From assembly GCF_020097135.1 (NCBI RefSeq), contig NZ_CP083608.1, positions 186,001 to 250,000 of the forward strand: DNA of 64,000 nucleotides. The letters run 5' to 3'. Made by a program: the position numbers and the translations under genes. The stretch's first letter is position 1. Every line of letters begins with the position of its first letter. The stretch comes from Macrococcus armenti. Lineage in GTDB: Bacteria; Bacillota; Bacilli; Staphylococcales; Staphylococcaceae. The notes beneath the pieces are model-generated. The model made no database searches, was not told the origin of the DNA, and worked only from the letters and a program-made list of their open reading frames with translations. Below, in pieces: positions 19,989 through 34,515 of this stretch.

Positions 19989-20393
19989 TTATTTATTGTC
20001 TTTATATTCTCTTACAGTTTCACCGGCACGGTATGGATCATAGTATGTCGTATTACCTCGATATTCTCTTGTATTGATGACAATAAAAATATAAGCAATC
20101 ATCAGGAATACCATTAGCCAATGCATGAACATGCCGAGTACAGGGAAAAATGCGATTGCGTTTGCTAATAAGCCAGTAAGTGCAAGTACCGATAAAGAAA
20201 ATCTTGCTTCGTTAGAACGGTCGAGTGCTGATAATATGAACATAATAAAGTACAAAGTAATATTTGTACCGAGTGGCGCCCGCGCTAAACTTAAAATGTA
20301 TGCACCGCCAATCCCTGGTATACCTAAAAATATTTCTTTCAATAACATAATGATTCCGAGCGTTAGCAAAATCAATTTCATCATTCGCTTCAT
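19989..20393 (-). CDS. Membrane protein of unknown function
   Basis: This 134-residue protein has four predicted membrane helices and a hydrophilic C-terminal tail (REYRGNTTYYDPYRAG). A GGAGG site precedes the ATG. The layout resembles small uncharacterised staphylococcal membrane proteins but I cannot name a family. It is transcribed away from the ribosomal cluster. Confidence 0.6.
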   Translation of the reverse strand: MKRMMKLILLTLGIIMLLKEIFLGIPGIGGAYILSLARAPLGTNITLYFIMFILSALDRSNEARFSLSVLALTGLLANAIAFFPVLGMFMHWLMVFLMIAYIFIVINTREYRGNTTYYDPYRAGETVREYKDNK

Positions 20394-20625
20394 ATATAAA
20401 AACCTCCATTAGTAACATACTTGTAACAAAAATACTTTTGTTACAGCAATTATATCATGTTATAATGAAGTATTGAATTGTACTGCTTACCATATAAGAA
20501 GTTGTAAATCGATATAATTTCTTCTATATAATATGTAGAATTCTTTTTTATTAGATGATAGATTTCCTCAGAATAAACAATTTTTAATTTCTCCAAAAAA
20601 ACTTTTATAAATATCCAGTTATCTA

Positions 20626-20654
20626 TTGATAAATGATTAATATTCGTGTATTAT
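20626..20654 (+). promoter_or_regulatory. Promoter of the S10 ribosomal operon
   Basis: TTGATA and TATTAT are separated by 17 bases, close to the vegetative sigma consensus. The expected transcript start is near 20661, giving a leader of about 130 bases before rpsJ. Confidence 0.75.
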
Positions 20655-20660
20655 ATCTAC

Positions 20661-21100
<440 letters not shown>

Positions 21101-21125
21101 TAAAAAGTAGGAGGTGCGACTTTCG

Positions 21126-21788
21126 ATGACCAAAGGAATCTTAGGAAGAAAAGTAGGAATGACACAAGTTTTCGCTGAAAACGGTGAATTAATTCCAGTA
21201 ACAGTAGTAGAAGCAGCACAAAACGTAGTATTACAAAAGAAAACTGACGAAGTTGATGGTTATTCATCAATCCAAATCGGTTTTGAAGACAAACAAGCTT
21301 ACAAAGCAGACCGCAAATCAAACAAATTTGCAACGAAACCAGCTGAAGGCCATGCTAAAAAAGCAGGTACAGCACCTAAGCGCTTCATTCGTGAGTTCAG
21401 AAACGTAGACGTTGATGCTTACGAAGTAGGTCAAGAAGTCACTGTGGATACATTCCAAGCTGGTGACATTGTTGACGTGACAGGAGTTTCAAAAGGTAAA
21501 GGTTTCCAAGGTGCAATTAAACGCCACGGACAGTCACGTGGACCAATGAGTCACGGTTCTCGTTACCACAGACGCCCAGGTTCAATGGGTATGGCATCTG
21601 ACGCTTCTAAAGTATTTAAAGGTAAAGCATTACCAGGCCGCATGGGTGGTAATACAGTTACTATGCAAAACTTAGAAATCGTTAAAGTAGACGCTGAAAA
21701 CAACGTTATCTTAGTAAAAGGTAATGTACCAGGACCTAAAAAAGGTTTAGTAAAAATTCAAACTTCAATTAAAAAAGGTAATAAATAG
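21126..21788 (+). CDS. rplC: 50S ribosomal protein L3
   Basis: L3 (220 residues) is an early assembly protein of the large subunit whose extension reaches the peptidyl transferase centre. [14 protein letters not shown] at the start and the loop [16 protein letters not shown] are diagnostic. I start at ATG 21126, which gives the family N-terminus; an in-frame GTG at 21114 overlaps the ribosome binding site. It lies 25 bases after rpsJ in the same operon. Confidence 0.98.
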   Translation: MTKGILGRKVGMTQVFAENGELIPVTVVEAAQNVVLQKKTDEVDGYSSIQIGFEDKQAYKADRKSNKFATKPAEGHAKKAGTAPKRFIREFRNVDVDAYEVGQEVTVDTFQAGDIVDVTGVSKGKGFQGAIKRHGQSRGPMSHGSRYHRRPGSMGMASDASKVFKGKALPGRMGGNTVTMQNLEIVKVDAENNVILVKGNVPGPKKGLVKIQTSIKKGNK

Positions 21789-21814
21789 TATCTACGAAAG
21801 GAGGAAATAACATA

Positions 21815-22438
21815 ATGGCTAATTATGATGTATTAAAAGTAGATGGAACAAAAGCAGGTTCAATCGAATTAAACGACAACGTATTCGGAATCGAACCTAA
21901 TCAACATGTATTATTCGAAGCGATTAACTTACAAAGAGCTTCAATGCGTCAAGGAACGCACGCAGTTAAAAATCGTTCAGCAGTGAGCGGTGGTGGACGT
22001 AAACCTTGGAAACAAAAAGGTACAGGTCGTGCACGTCAAGGTACAATTCGTGCGCCACAATGGCGTGGTGGTGGTATCGTATTCGGACCAACACCAAGAA
22101 GTTATTCATACAAAATGCCTAAGAAAATGCGTCGTTTAGCTTTACGTTCAGCTTTATCAGCGAAAGTAAAAGAAAACGCATTTACAGTTTTAGAATCATT
22201 AACATTTGATGCTCCTAAAACAAAAGAATTCAAAAACATGACAACTACTTTAGAATTACCTAAAAAAGTATTGTTCATCGTTGAAGCTGAAGATGTAAAC
22301 GTAGCTTTATCAGCACGTAACATCCCAGGCGTAACTGTTATTACTACAACTGGTTTAAACGTATTAGATATCGTTCATGCAAACCAAGTAGTAATGACTA
22401 AAGGTGCAGTTGAAAAAGTAGAGGAGGTGCTTGGTTAA
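21815..22438 (+). CDS. rplD: 50S ribosomal protein L4
   Basis: L4 (207 residues) lines part of the polypeptide exit tunnel. The central loop around [18 protein letters not shown] is the tunnel extension and is intact. Its stop shares a base with the rplW start (TAATG at 22436-22440), so the two are translationally coupled. In enterobacteria L4 represses its own operon; whether this holds here is not shown by the sequence. Confidence 0.98.
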   Translation: MANYDVLKVDGTKAGSIELNDNVFGIEPNQHVLFEAINLQRASMRQGTHAVKNRSAVSGGGRKPWKQKGTGRARQGTIRAPQWRGGGIVFGPTPRSYSYKMPKKMRRLALRSALSAKVKENAFTVLESLTFDAPKTKEFKNMTTTLELPKKVLFIVEAEDVNVALSARNIPGVTVITTTGLNVLDIVHANQVVMTKGAVEKVEEVLG

Positions 22439-22713
22439 TGGAAAATCGCGATATTATTAAGCGCCCCGTTATCACTGAACGTTCATCTGAACAAATGGCA
22501 CAAGATAAATACACATTTGATGTAGATACGCGTGCAAACAAAACTCAAATCAAAATTGCAATTGAAGATATCTTCAATGTAAAAGTTGACAAAGTAAACG
22601 TTATGAACTACAAAGCTAAAAAGAAACGTGTTGGCCGTTACAACGGTTACACAAACAAAAGAAGAAAAGCGATCGTAACTTTAAAAGAAGGTTCAATCGA
22701 CTTCTTCAACTAA
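22438..22713 (+). CDS. rplW: 50S ribosomal protein L23
   Basis: L23 (91 residues) sits at the exit of the nascent peptide tunnel and docks signal recognition particle and trigger factor. The N-terminal [11 protein letters not shown] and C-terminal [12 protein letters not shown] regions are typical and the length is normal. The ribosome binding site (GGAGGTG) lies inside the end of rplD. Confidence 0.97.
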   Translation: MENRDIIKRPVITERSSEQMAQDKYTFDVDTRANKTQIKIAIEDIFNVKVDKVNVMNYKAKKKRVGRYNGYTNKRRKAIVTLKEGSIDFFN

Positions 22714-22748
22714 AAATAAACATTTACCATTAAGGAGGTAAAACGACA

Positions 22749-23579
22749 ATGGCAATTAAACATTATAAGCCAACAACAAACGGTCGTCGTAATATGACAG
22801 GTTCAGATTTCGCTGAAATTACGTCAACGTCACCTGAAAAGTCATTACTTGCTCCCCTTCCGAGAAAAGCGGGACGTAATAACCAAGGTAAGTTAACTGT
22901 ACGTCACAGAGGTGGCGGTCATAAACGTCAATACCGTATCATTGATTTCAAACGTAATAAAGATGGTATCCCAGCGAAAGTGGCAACGATTGAATACGAT
23001 CCAAACCGCTCAGCAAACATCGCATTATTACATTACTTAGATGGTGAGAAACGTTACATCATCGCACCTAAAGGTTTAAAAGTAGGAACTCAAGTAGTTA
23101 ACGGACCAGAAGCAGATATTAAAGTAGGTAACTGTTTACCACTTCAAAATATCCCAGTTGGTACAGTTATCCACAATATCGAGTTAAAACCTGGTAAAGG
23201 TGGACAATTAGTACGTTCAGCTGGAGCAAGTGCACAAGTACTTGGTAAAGAAGGTAAATACGTATTAGTTCGTTTAAAATCTGGTGAAGTTCGCATGATC
23301 TTATCAACTTGCCGTGCTACAATCGGTCAAGTAGGTAACGAGCAACACGAATTAATCAACATCGGTAAAGCTGGACGTTCAAGATGGAAAGGTATCCGTC
23401 CTACAGTTCGTGGTTCTGTAATGAACCCTAACGATCACCCACACGGTGGTGGTGAAGGTCGTACTTCAATCGGTCGTCCATCTCCAATGTCACCATGGGG
23501 TAAACCAACTCTTGGTAAGAAAACTCGTAAGAAGAAAAACCGTTCTAACAAACTTATCGTTCGTGGACGTAAAAAATAA
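22749..23579 (+). CDS. rplB: 50S ribosomal protein L2
   Basis: L2 (276 residues) is needed for subunit association and for the peptidyl transferase centre. The conserved [12 protein letters not shown] start, the [12 protein letters not shown] segment and the C-terminal [12 protein letters not shown] loop, containing the histidine region linked to activity, are all present. It is in the operon between rplW and rpsS, and a 64-base spacer with a small hairpin follows it. Confidence 0.98.
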   Translation: MAIKHYKPTTNGRRNMTGSDFAEITSTSPEKSLLAPLPRKAGRNNQGKLTVRHRGGGHKRQYRIIDFKRNKDGIPAKVATIEYDPNRSANIALLHYLDGEKRYIIAPKGLKVGTQVVNGPEADIKVGNCLPLQNIPVGTVIHNIELKPGKGGQLVRSAGASAQVLGKEGKYVLVRLKSGEVRMILSTCRATIGQVGNEQHELINIGKAGRSRWKGIRPTVRGSVMNPNDHPHGGGEGRTSIGRPSPMSPWGKPTLGKKTRKKKNRSNKLIVRGRKK

Positions 23580-23643
23580 TAATAACTTACTAAAGTTAGC
23601 GGCCTAGCCGCTAACGATATGTAAGAATGAGGGAGGCGCCATA

Positions 23644-23922
23644 ATGGCTCGTAGTCTTAAAAAAGGACCTTTCATCGATGATCACTTAATGAAAAAAGTT
23701 GAAGCATTAGAGGAAGGCGGCAAAAAAACAGTAATCAAAACTTGGTCACGTCGCTCTACAATTTTCCCAAACTTTATTGGACACACTATCGCAGTATACG
23801 ATGGTCGTAAACACGTACCTGTATACGTAACTGAAGATATGGTTGGACATAAATTAGGAGAATTCGCACCTACACGTACTTACAAAGGTCACGGTGCAGA
23901 CGACAAGAAAACTAAACGCTAA
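23644..23922 (+). CDS. rpsS: 30S ribosomal protein S19
   Basis: S19 (92 residues) forms a head complex with S13 that contacts the tRNA and the central bridge. The start [15 protein letters not shown] and the block [21 protein letters not shown] are diagnostic. The 64-base gap from rplB holds the hairpin GTTAGCGGCC/GGCCGCTAAC-type repeat at about 23594-23615, without a T run, so read-through is expected. Confidence 0.98.
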   Translation: MARSLKKGPFIDDHLMKKVEALEEGGKKTVIKTWSRRSTIFPNFIGHTIAVYDGRKHVPVYVTEDMVGHKLGEFAPTRTYKGHGADDKKTKR

Positions 23923-23944
23923 TTTCAGATAAGGAGGAATAACC

Positions 23945-24316
23945 ATGGAAGCAAAAGCGGTTGCAAGAACAATCAGAATCGCACCTCGTAAAGTGAGATT
24001 AGTTTTAGATCTTATCAGAGGTAAAGAAGTAGCGGAAGCTATCGCTATTTTAAAATTAACAAACAAAGCATCATCACCTGTAGTTGAAAAGTTATTAATG
24101 TCAGCATTAGCAAATGCAGAGCATAACTATGATATGAACATTGATACTTTAGTTGTTAAAGAAGCTTATGCAAACGAAGGACCAACTTTAAAACGTTTCC
24201 GTCCACGTGCACAAGGTCGTGCAAGTGCGATCAACAAACGTACAAGCCACATCACTATCGTTGTAGCTGACAAAGAAGTTAAAACTTCTAACACTGAAGC
24301 TCAAGAAACAAAATAA
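23945..24316 (+). CDS. rplV: 50S ribosomal protein L22
   Basis: L22 (123 residues) lines the exit tunnel, and its beta-hairpin tip (about residues 80-100) is the site of macrolide-resistance mutations; here the segment [18 protein letters not shown] looks ordinary. Compared with staphylococcal L22 (about 117 residues) it has a slightly longer polar C-terminal tail ([13 protein letters not shown]). Confidence 0.98.
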   Translation: MEAKAVARTIRIAPRKVRLVLDLIRGKEVAEAIAILKLTNKASSPVVEKLLMSALANAEHNYDMNIDTLVVKEAYANEGPTLKRFRPRAQGRASAINKRTSHITIVVADKEVKTSNTEAQETK

Positions 24317-24341
24317 TATATCTCATTAAGGAGGGAATACA

Positions 24342-24995
24342 GTGGGTCAAAAAATTAATCCAATCGGACTTCGTGTCGGTATTATTCGTGACTGGGATGC
24401 GAAATGGTATGCAGAAAAAGATTTCGCTTCATTATTACACGAAGACTTAAAAGTTCGTAAATATATCGAAGAAAACTTAAAAGACGCTTCTGTTTCTCGT
24501 GTAGAAATCGAACGCGCAGCAAATCGCGTGAACATCGCTATCCACACTGGTAAACCTGGTATGGTTATCGGTAAAGGCGGTTCAGAAATTGAAAAATTAC
24601 GTAACAACTTAAACAACTTAACTGGTAAACGTGTACACATCAACGTTGTAGAAGTTAAGAAAGTTGATATGGATGCAAGATTAGTAGCGGAAAACATTGC
24701 ACGTCAATTAGAAAACCGTGTATCATTCCGTCGTGCTCAAAAACAAGCGATCCAACGTGCTATGAAGTTAGGTGCTAAAGGTATCAAAACTCAAGTATCA
24801 GGACGTTTAGGCGGCGCAGATATCGCGCGTGCTGAACAATATTCAGAAGGAACTGTTCCACTTCATACATTACGTGCTGACATCGATTACGCACATGCTG
24901 AAGCAGACACTACTTACGGTAAACTTGGTGTTAAAGTATGGATCTATCGTGGAGAAGTTCTTCCTACAAAGAAGTCTAGTGAAGGAGGAAAATAA
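24342..24995 (+). CDS. rpsC: 30S ribosomal protein S3
   Basis: S3 (217 residues) lines the mRNA entry channel and contributes to its helicase activity. It has a KH domain with the [11 protein letters not shown] loop in the N-terminal half. The start is GTG 24342 after AAGGAGGG. It is two bases from the start of rplP, so the pair is coupled. Confidence 0.98.
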   Translation: MGQKINPIGLRVGIIRDWDAKWYAEKDFASLLHEDLKVRKYIEENLKDASVSRVEIERAANRVNIAIHTGKPGMVIGKGGSEIEKLRNNLNNLTGKRVHINVVEVKKVDMDARLVAENIARQLENRVSFRRAQKQAIQRAMKLGAKGIKTQVSGRLGGADIARAEQYSEGTVPLHTLRADIDYAHAEADTTYGKLGVKVWIYRGEVLPTKKSSEGGK

Positions 24996-24997
24996 TA

Positions 24998-25634
<637 letters not shown>

Positions 25635-25656
25635 TTTTGAATAGGAGGGTACTCTT

Positions 25657-25920
25657 GTGAGCGAAAGAAACGATCGTAAAGTTTACACAGGTAAAGTTGT
25701 ATCTGACAAAATGGATAAAACGATTACTGTGTTAGTTGAAACTTACAAAACACATTCTTTATACGGTAAACGTGTAAAGTATTCTAAAAAATACAAAGCA
25801 CATGATGAAAACAATACAGCTAAAATGGGCGACATCGTTAAGATTATGGAAACACGTCCTTTATCAGCTACAAAACGCTTCCGTTTAGTAGAAGTTGTTG
25901 AAGAATCAGTAATCATTTAA
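25657..25920 (+). CDS. rpsQ: 30S ribosomal protein S17
   Basis: S17 (87 residues) is a primary 16S rRNA-binding protein with an OB fold. The segments [16 protein letters not shown] and the C-terminal [16 protein letters not shown] are diagnostic. The start is GTG 25657 after AGGAGGG. It lies between rpmC and rplN with ordinary spacing. Confidence 0.98.
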   Translation: MSERNDRKVYTGKVVSDKMDKTITVLVETYKTHSLYGKRVKYSKKYKAHDENNTAKMGDIVKIMETRPLSATKRFRLVEVVEESVII

Positions 25921-25931
25921 TAAGAAATTAG

Positions 25932-26318
<387 letters not shown>

Positions 26319-26349
26319 TAAACACTAATTAAGAGGAGGTGTCTACGAC

Positions 26350-26658
26350 ATGCATATTAAAAAAGGCGACAAAGTTATCGTTATCACAGGTAAAGATAAA
26401 GGTAAAACAGGAACTGTTATTGAAGCACTTCCTAAAAAAGATCGCGTAGTTGTTGAAGGTGTTAACATCGTTAAGAAACACCAAAAACCTACTCAAATGA
26501 ATCCTGAAGGCGGCATCACTGAATTCGAAGCTGCAATTCACGTTTCAAATGTTATGTTATTAGATCCAAAGACAAACAAACCAACACGTGTTGGTACTAA
26601 GATAGAAGACGGTAAAAAAGTACGTGTAGCAAAGAAATCTGGAGAAATCATTAAATAA
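26350..26658 (+). CDS. rplX: 50S ribosomal protein L24
   Basis: L24 (102 residues) initiates assembly of the large subunit. It has an N-terminal KOW motif ([17 protein letters not shown], residues 5-21) that binds 23S rRNA, followed by [11 protein letters not shown]. Length and order are normal. The ribosome binding site GAGGAGG lies 8-10 bases upstream of the ATG. Confidence 0.98.
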   Translation: MHIKKGDKVIVITGKDKGKTGTVIEALPKKDRVVVEGVNIVKKHQKPTQMNPEGGITEFEAAIHVSNVMLLDPKTNKPTRVGTKIEDGKKVRVAKKSGEIIK

Positions 26659-26681
26659 TTATCTGGAAGGAGGTTCTCACA

Positions 26682-27221
26682 TTGACACGTTTAAAAGAAA
26701 AATTCTTAAATGAAATCACTCCTGAGATGATGAAGAAATTTGAGTATTCATCAATTATGGAAGTGCCAAAAATCGAAAAAATCGTAGTAAACATGGGTAT
26801 CGGTGATGCAGTTCAAAACTCTAAAGTTTTAGACTCAGCAGTTGAAGAACTACAAGCAATCACAGGTCAAAAACCAATGGTTACTAAAGCAAAAAAATCA
26901 ATCGCGACATTCCGTTTACGTGAAGGTATGCCTATCGGCGCTAAAGTAACTTTACGTGGCGAAAGAATGTATGAATTCTTTGATAAATTAGTTAACGTTT
27001 CATTACCTCGTGTACGTGACTTCCGTGGTATCTCAAACAAAGCGTTTGATGGTCGCGGTAACTACACATTAGGTGTAAAAGAACAATTAATTTTCCCTGA
27101 AATCGATTATGATAAAGTAAGTAAAACACGTGGAATGGATATTGTTATCGTAACGACTGCTAACACTGACGAGGAAGCTCGTGAATTGTTAACACAATTC
27201 GGTATGCCATTTCAAAAGTAA
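26682..27221 (+). CDS. rplE: 50S ribosomal protein L5
   Basis: L5 (179 residues) binds 5S rRNA and forms a bridge with S13. The segments [17 protein letters not shown] and the C-terminal [19 protein letters not shown] are diagnostic. The start is TTG 26682 with the strong site AAGGAGG 9 bases upstream, a non-ATG start paired with a strong Shine-Dalgarno sequence. Confidence 0.98.
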   Translation: MTRLKEKFLNEITPEMMKKFEYSSIMEVPKIEKIVVNMGIGDAVQNSKVLDSAVEELQAITGQKPMVTKAKKSIATFRLREGMPIGAKVTLRGERMYEFFDKLVNVSLPRVRDFRGISNKAFDGRGNYTLGVKEQLIFPEIDYDKVSKTRGMDIVIVTTANTDEEARELLTQFGMPFQK

Positions 27222-27228
27222 TCTCTAA

Positions 27229-27435
<207 letters not shown>

Positions 27436-27464
27436 AATTCAAACCTGAAAGGAGGAAATTTTAA

Positions 27465-27863
27465 ATGACTATGTCAGATCCAATCGCAGATATGCTAACT
27501 CGCGTACGTAACGCAAACATGGTACGTCACGAGAAATTAGAATTCCCTGCATCAAACATCAAAAAAGAAATCGCTGAAATCCTTAAACGTGAAGGATTCG
27601 TAAAAAGTGTTGAATATATCGAAGATGACAAACAAGGTGTTATCCGTATGTTCTTAAAATACGGTGCTAACAACGAGCGTGTTATCACTGGTTTAAAACG
27701 TATCTCAAAACCTGGTTTACGTGTTTACGCAAAAGCTGATGAGTTACCAAAAGTATTAAACGGCTTAGGTATCGCTTTAGTTTCAACTTCTGAAGGTGTA
27801 TTAACTGATAAAGAAGCGCGTCAACGTAATATCGGTGGAGAAGTATTAGCTTACATCTGGTAA
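27465..27863 (+). CDS. rpsH: 30S ribosomal protein S8
   Basis: S8 (132 residues) binds the central domain of 16S rRNA and in enterobacteria represses the spc operon by binding its m[18 protein letters not shown] at the start and [14 protein letters not shown] near the C-terminus are diagnostic. The site AAGGAGG precedes the ATG. The first two codons (MTM) allow an alternative start two codons later. Confidence 0.98.
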   Translation: MTMSDPIADMLTRVRNANMVRHEKLEFPASNIKKEIAEILKREGFVKSVEYIEDDKQGVIRMFLKYGANNERVITGLKRISKPGLRVYAKADELPKVLNGLGIALVSTSEGVLTDKEARQRNIGGEVLAYIW

Positions 27864-27892
27864 GAATTAATTAAAGAAGGAGGTGCCGACTA

Positions 27893-28429
27893 ATGAGTCG
27901 TGTTGGTAAAAAGGTTATTGACATCCCAACAGGTGTTGAAATTAAAATCGACGGTAATACTGTTACAGTTAAAGGACCAAAAGGTGAATTAACTCGTACA
28001 TTTAACGAAGAAATGACATATAAATTAGAAGACAATACTTTAGAAGTAGTTCGTCCATCTGATTCTAAAGCTCATAAAACAATCCACGGAACTACTCGTG
28101 CTTTAATCGCAAACATGGTTGAAGGTGTTTCTAAAGGATTCGAAAAGAACTTAGAATTAATCGGGGTAGGTTACCGTGCGCAAATGCAAGGTAAAAACTT
28201 AATCCTTAACGTTGGATACTCTCACCCTATCGAAATCGTGGCTGAAGAAGGCATTACTTTATCAGTAGATAAAAACACGAAAGTAAAAGTTGAAGGTATT
28301 TCTAAAGAACGTGTTGGAGCTATCGCTTCAAACATCCGTGCTACTCGTCCGCCAGAACCTTACAAAGGTAAAGGGGTTCGTTATGAAGGCGAATATGTTC
28401 GTCGTAAAGAAGGTAAAACTGGTAAGTAA
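27893..28429 (+). CDS. rplF: 50S ribosomal protein L6
   Basis: L6 (178 residues) has two related domains and sits near the factor-binding site. [17 protein letters not shown] at the start and the C-terminal [16 protein letters not shown] motif are diagnostic. Spacing to its neighbours is normal and the ribosome binding site is GGAGGTG. Confidence 0.98.
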   Translation: MSRVGKKVIDIPTGVEIKIDGNTVTVKGPKGELTRTFNEEMTYKLEDNTLEVVRPSDSKAHKTIHGTTRALIANMVEGVSKGFEKNLELIGVGYRAQMQGKNLILNVGYSHPIEIVAEEGITLSVDKNTKVKVEGISKERVGAIASNIRATRPPEPYKGKGVRYEGEYVRRKEGKTGK

Positions 28430-28456
28430 TCTCTAAAATAGGAAAGGAGAATATTC

Positions 28457-28819
28457 ATGATCACTAAAATCGATAAGAATAAAGTGCGTATGAAAAGACA
28501 CGCTCGTGTACGTAGCAGATTATCTGGAACTACTGAGCGTCCACGTTTAAACGTATACCGTTCAAACAAACATATCTATGCACAAGTGATTGATGACGTT
28601 AAAGGTGTTACTTTAGCTCAAGCATCAACACAAGATAAAAACTTAGGACTTGAATCAACTTCTAACGTAGAAGCTGCAGCTAAAGTTGGCGAAGCAGTTG
28701 CGAAATTAGCAGTTGAAAAAGGCGTTAAAGCAGTTGTATTCGACCGTGGAGGATACTTATTCCATGGACGTGTTAAAGCATTAGCTGATGCAGCTCGTGA
28801 AAACGGTCTAGAATTTTAA
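28457..28819 (+). CDS. rplR: 50S ribosomal protein L18
   Basis: L18 (120 residues) carries 5S rRNA into the large subunit. The basic N-terminus [15 protein letters not shown], the [18 protein letters not shown] block and the C-terminal [17 protein letters not shown] are diagnostic. The start at ATG 28457 follows AAAGGAG. Confidence 0.98.
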   Translation: MITKIDKNKVRMKRHARVRSRLSGTTERPRLNVYRSNKHIYAQVIDDVKGVTLAQASTQDKNLGLESTSNVEAAAKVGEAVAKLAVEKGVKAVVFDRGGYLFHGRVKALADAARENGLEF

Positions 28820-28837
28820 TAAAAGGAGGAACTCTTA

Positions 28838-29335
28838 ATGCGTCGTGAAAAAGAAGTTAAAGAATTTGAAGAACGCGTAGTTACGATCAACCGTGTATCT
28901 AAAGTTGTTAAGGGTGGACGTCGTATGCGTTTCACTGCTTTAGTTGTTGTCGGTGACAAAAATGGTCGCGTTGGTTTCGGTACTGGTAAAGCACAAGAAG
29001 TACCAGAAGCGATTAAAAAAGCAATTGAAGATGCTAAGAAAAACTTAATCACTGTTCCTCGTGTGAAAGGTACTACACCTCACGAAGTTACAGGTAGATT
29101 CGGTGCAGGAAGCGTATTAATTAAACCAGCAGCACCTGGTACAGGGGTTATCGCTGGTGGACCAGTCCGTGCCGTGTTAGAATTAGCAGGTATTACTGAC
29201 ATTCTTTCAAAATCATTAGGATCAAACACACCAATCAACATGGTTCGTGCTACTGTTGAAGGTTTAAAAGAACTTAAAGTTGCTGAAGATGTTGCAAAAT
29301 TACGTGGTAAATCAGTCGAAGAATTATACAATTAA
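28838..29335 (+). CDS. rpsE: 30S ribosomal protein S5
   Basis: S5 (165 residues) is important for decoding accuracy and for unwinding mRNA at the entry channel. The N-terminal loop [21 protein letters not shown], where spectinomycin-resistance mutations occur, appears normal. The C-terminal domain contains [14 protein letters not shown]. The site AGGAGG precedes the ATG. Confidence 0.98.
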   Translation: MRREKEVKEFEERVVTINRVSKVVKGGRRMRFTALVVVGDKNGRVGFGTGKAQEVPEAIKKAIEDAKKNLITVPRVKGTTPHEVTGRFGAGSVLIKPAAPGTGVIAGGPVRAVLELAGITDILSKSLGSNTPINMVRATVEGLKELKVAEDVAKLRGKSVEELYN

Positions 29336-29349
29336 GGAGGGCATTCAAT

Positions 29350-29529
29350 ATGGCTAAAATTAAAATTACCCTCACTCGTAGTATCATCGGTCGTCCTGAG
29401 ACACAACGTAAAACTGTTAAAGCTCTTGGTTTAACTAAGATGCATTCATCAGTAGAAGTTGAAGACAACCCTGCGATTCGTGGGCAAATTAACAAAGTAA
29501 GTCACTTAGTGACAGTTACAGAAGCATAA
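29350..29529 (+). CDS. rpmD: 50S ribosomal protein L30
   Basis: L30 (59 residues) is a small bacterial large-subunit protein. The sequence starts [17 protein letters not shown] and continues with the typical [19 protein letters not shown]. It lies 14 bases after rpsE with its own AAGGAGGG site, and 29 bases before rplO. Confidence 0.97.
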   Translation: MAKIKITLTRSIIGRPETQRKTVKALGLTKMHSSVEVEDNPAIRGQINKVSHLVTVTEA

Positions 29530-29558
29530 TATAATAATCAATATAAGGAGGTGCCGAA

Positions 29559-29998
29559 ATGAAATTACATGAAATGAAACCAGTTGAAGGTGCACGTAAA
29601 GAACGTAACCGTGTTGGGCGTGGTATGGCTTCAGGTAATGGTAAAACAAGTGGACGTGGACACAAAGGGCAAAAAGCTCGTTCAGGTGGTGGCGTACGTT
29701 TAGGTTTTGAAGGTGGTCAATTACCTTTATTCCGTCGTTTACCAAAACGTGGATTCACTAATATCAACCGTAAAGACTATGCGATTGTTAACTTAGACCA
29801 ATTAAATCGTTTCGAAGATGGTACTGAAATCACTCCAGCTTTATTAATTGAAACAGGCGTTGTTTCAAACGAAAAGTCTGGTATTAAAGTACTTGGAAAT
29901 GGTGAGTTATCTAAGAAATTAACAGTAAAAGCTCATAAATTCTCAGCTTCAGCGAAAGAAGCAATCGAAGGTAAGGGCGGAACAACTGAGGTGATCTA

Positions 29999-29999
<1 letters not shown>
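29559..29999 (+). CDS. rplO: 50S ribosomal protein L15
   Basis: L15 (146 residues) is a late assembly protein with a long glycine/arginine-rich N-terminal extension ([19 protein letters not shown]) that threads into 23S rRNA. The last base of its stop is the first base of the secY start (TAATG), so the ribosomal and translocon genes are coupled. Confidence 0.98.
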
Positions 30000-31953
<1,954 letters not shown>

Positions 31954-31992
31954 TCGTTTACCTAGAATTCACCTCTTTGGTGAGATACAAGC

Positions 31993-32289
31993 GTGGATGT
32001 GATCAGTTTGAATCAAGCGAGTATTGGTCAGTTTGTTACGATTAGTCGTGGCAAAGACAAAGGACTACATGGAGTAATTATTTCTATTATTGATCAACGA
32101 TTTGTACTTGTTACAGATGGAGATAAACGGAAGATGAAACATCCTAAGAAAAAGAACCTGTCGCATTTAATACTAAGTGATGTTATCTCACCTGAAATTA
32201 AATCGAGTATTTCTGAAGCAGGTTTTGTAACAGACGCTAAATTACGTTACGTTTTGCAAAAATATACCGCTCGAATTTCGGAATCTTGA
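31993..32289 (+). CDS. KOW-domain RNA-binding protein
   Basis: This 98-residue protein has an N-terminal KOW motif ([17 protein letters not shown], about residues 12-28) like those of L14e/L24-type proteins, followed by a basic segment [14 protein letters not shown]. Homologues lie between adk (or map) and infA in Bacillales and are annotated only as RNA-binding. The start is GTG 31993, 8 bases after GGTGAG. Methionine aminopeptidase (map), which often occupies this position, is absent here. The ribosome or rRNA is the likely partner, by inference. Confidence 0.75.
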
Positions 32290-32309
32290 TAAAAAGGGGG
32301 AATTTGATA

Positions 32310-32528
32310 ATGGCTAAACAAGATGTAATTGAATTAGAAGGTACTGTACTTGATACTTTACCAAATGCAATGTTTAAAGTAGAATTAGAAAATGGTCATG
32401 AGATCTTAGCGCATGTTAGCGGTAAAATTCGTATGAACTATATCCGTATTCTACCTGGCGACAAAGTAACAGTTGAAATGAGTCCTTACGATTTAACTCG
32501 TGGACGCATTACGTATCGTTATAAATAA
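32310..32528 (+). CDS. infA: Translation initiation factor IF-1
   Basis: IF-1 (72 residues) is an OB-fold protein that binds the ribosomal A site during initiation. [13 protein letters not shown] and [15 protein letters not shown] are diagnostic. The start ATG 32310 follows AAAGGGGG; an in-frame start at 32286 would add an unrelated eight-residue tail. Confidence 0.98.
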
Positions 32529-32551
32529 TAAGAACTCCAATATTAAATTAG

Positions 32552-32677
<126 letters not shown>

Positions 32678-32696
32678 GAAAATGGAGGTGTAATAA

Positions 32697-33062
32697 ATGG
32701 CACGTATCGCAGGTGTAGACGTACCACGTGAGAAACGCGTAGTTATCGCTTTAACTTACATTTATGGTATTGGTAGAACTTCGGCACAAAAAATCTTAGC
32801 AGAAGCAAACGTTTCTGAAGATACTCGTGTGCGCGATTTAACAGAAGACGAGTTAGGAAGAATCCGTGAAATCGTTGATGGATACAAAGTAGAAGGGGAT
32901 CTTCGTCGTGAAGTGAACTTAAACATCAAACGTTTAATGGAAATCGCATCATACAGAGGTATTCGTCACCGTCGTGGTTTACCAACTCGTGGACAAAATA
33001 CTAAAAACAATGCACGTACTCGTAAAGGTCCAGTTAAGACTGTAGCGAACAAGAAGAAATAA
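32697..33062 (+). CDS. rpsM: 30S ribosomal protein S13
   Basis: S13 (121 residues) sits at the top of the 30S head and forms intersubunit bridges. [21 protein letters not shown] is preserved at the start, and the C-terminal [19 protein letters not shown] tail contacts P-site tRNA. It lies between rpmJ and rpsK. Confidence 0.98.
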   Translation: MARIAGVDVPREKRVVIALTYIYGIGRTSAQKILAEANVSEDTRVRDLTEDELGRIREIVDGYKVEGDLRREVNLNIKRLMEIASYRGIRHRRGLPTRGQNTKNNARTRKGPVKTVANKKK

Positions 33063-33082
33063 TAAGTAAAGGAGTGAGCTAA

Positions 33083-33472
33083 ATGGCACGTAAACAAGTA
33101 TCACGTAAGCGTAGAGTGAAAAAGAATATTGAATCTGGTGTTGCACACATCCGTTCAACATTCAACAATACAATCGTAACAATTACTGATGAATTCGGTA
33201 ATGCTTTATCATGGTCATCTGCTGGTGCGTTAGGTTTCAGAGGTTCTCGTAAATCTACACCATTCGCAGCTCAAATGGCATCAGAAACTGCTTCTAAAGC
33301 AGCTATGGAGCATGGCTTAAAAACTGTAGAAGTTACTGTTAAAGGACCTGGTCAAGGTCGTGAAGCAGCAATTCGTGCGTTACAATCAGCTGGTTTAGAA
33401 ATTACAGCGATTAAAGACGTTACTCCAGTTCCACATAACGGTTGTCGTCCACCGAAACGTCGTCGCGTATAA
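33083..33472 (+). CDS. rpsK: 30S ribosomal protein S11
   Basis: S11 (129 residues) lies on the platform near the mRNA exit. The blocks [18 protein letters not shown] and the C-terminal [18 protein letters not shown] are diagnostic. The following 80-base gap to rpoA contains a promoter-like sequence. Confidence 0.98.
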   Translation: MARKQVSRKRRVKKNIESGVAHIRSTFNNTIVTITDEFGNALSWSSAGALGFRGSRKSTPFAAQMASETASKAAMEHGLKTVEVTVKGPGQGREAAIRALQSAGLEITAIKDVTPVPHNGCRPPKRRRV

Positions 33473-33474
33473 TT

Positions 33475-33502
33475 TTGAATTAGTATCAAAGACACTTATA
33501 AT
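33475..33502 (+). promoter_or_regulatory. Candidate internal promoter before rpoA
   Basis: TTGAAT and a perfect TATAAT are separated by 16 bases in the 80-base gap between rpsK and rpoA. It would give rpoA and rplQ some independent transcription. Confidence 0.5.
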
Positions 33503-33552
33503 AGTATTTAGAACTAAAAAAATTATTCGACGTTGTTGAAGGAGGATATATA

Positions 33553-34497
33553 ATGATTGAAATCGAAAAGCCTAGAATTGAGACAGTAGAAATTAGTGAA
33601 GATTCTAAATTCGGTAAATTCGTAGTTGAACCGTTAGAACGTGGTTATGGTACAACATTAGGAAACTCCTTACGTCGTATCCTATTATCTTCATTACCAG
33701 GTGCGGCTGTTAAGAACATTGAAATCGAAGGCGTTTTACACGAATTCTCAACTGTTGAGAACGTTGTAGAAGATGTAACTGCAATCATCATGAACATCAA
33801 GAAGCTAGCGCTTAAAATCTACTCAGATGAAGATAAAACGTTAGAGATCGATGTTAAAGATGAAGGTGTTGTTACTGCTAAAGATATTATGCATGACAGC
33901 GATGTTGAAATTTTAAATCCAGATTTAAAAATTGCAACAGTATCTAAAGGTGGACACTTAAAAATGCGTTTAATTGCAAATGCAGGACGCGGTTACACTT
34001 TAGCTGAAGATAATAATACAAGTGATTTACCAATTGGGGTTATTCCAGTTGATTCAATCTACACACCAGTTGAGCGTGTAAACTATCAAGTAGAGAATAC
34101 ACGTGTAGGTCAAAGTACTAACTTTGATAAATTAACTTTAGATGTTTGGACTGACGGATCATTAACACCACAGGAAGCAATTTCTTTAGGTGCTAAGATT
34201 ATGACAGAACACTTAAATATCTTCGTTGATTTAACTGATGAAGCACAAAATGCTGAAATCATGATTGAAAAAGAAGAAGATCACAAAGAAAAAGTTCTAG
34301 AGATGTCTATAGAAGAACTTGATTTATCAGTTCGTTCTTATAACTGTCTGAAACGTGCAGGTATTAATTCTGTTCAGGAATTAGCTGACAAATCAGAAGC
34401 TGATATGATGAAAGTTCGTAACTTAGGACGCAAGTCTTTAGAAGAAGTTAAGTTCAAATTAGAAGACTTAGGTCTTGGATTAAGAAAAGAAGACTGA
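33553..34497 (+). CDS. rpoA: RNA polymerase alpha subunit
   Basis: Alpha (314 residues) starts RNA polymerase assembly through its N-terminal domain ([17 protein letters not shown], about residues 32-48). The C-terminal domain contacts UP elements and activators ([17 protein letters not shown], about residues 248-264). The two domains are joined by an acidic/lysine linker near 235-245. The site AAGGAGG precedes the ATG. Confidence 0.98.
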   Translation: MIEIEKPRIETVEISEDSKFGKFVVEPLERGYGTTLGNSLRRILLSSLPGAAVKNIEIEGVLHEFSTVENVVEDVTAIIMNIKKLALKIYSDEDKTLEIDVKDEGVVTAKDIMHDSDVEILNPDLKIATVSKGGHLKMRLIANAGRGYTLAEDNNTSDLPIGVIPVDSIYTPVERVNYQVENTRVGQSTNFDKLTLDVWTDGSLTPQEAISLGAKIMTEHLNIFVDLTDEAQNAEIMIEKEEDHKEKVLEMSIEELDLSVRSYNCLKRAGINSVQELADKSEADMMKVRNLGRKSLEEVKFKLEDLGLGLRKED

Positions 34498-34515
34498 TAA
34501 AGGAGGTTACGATTC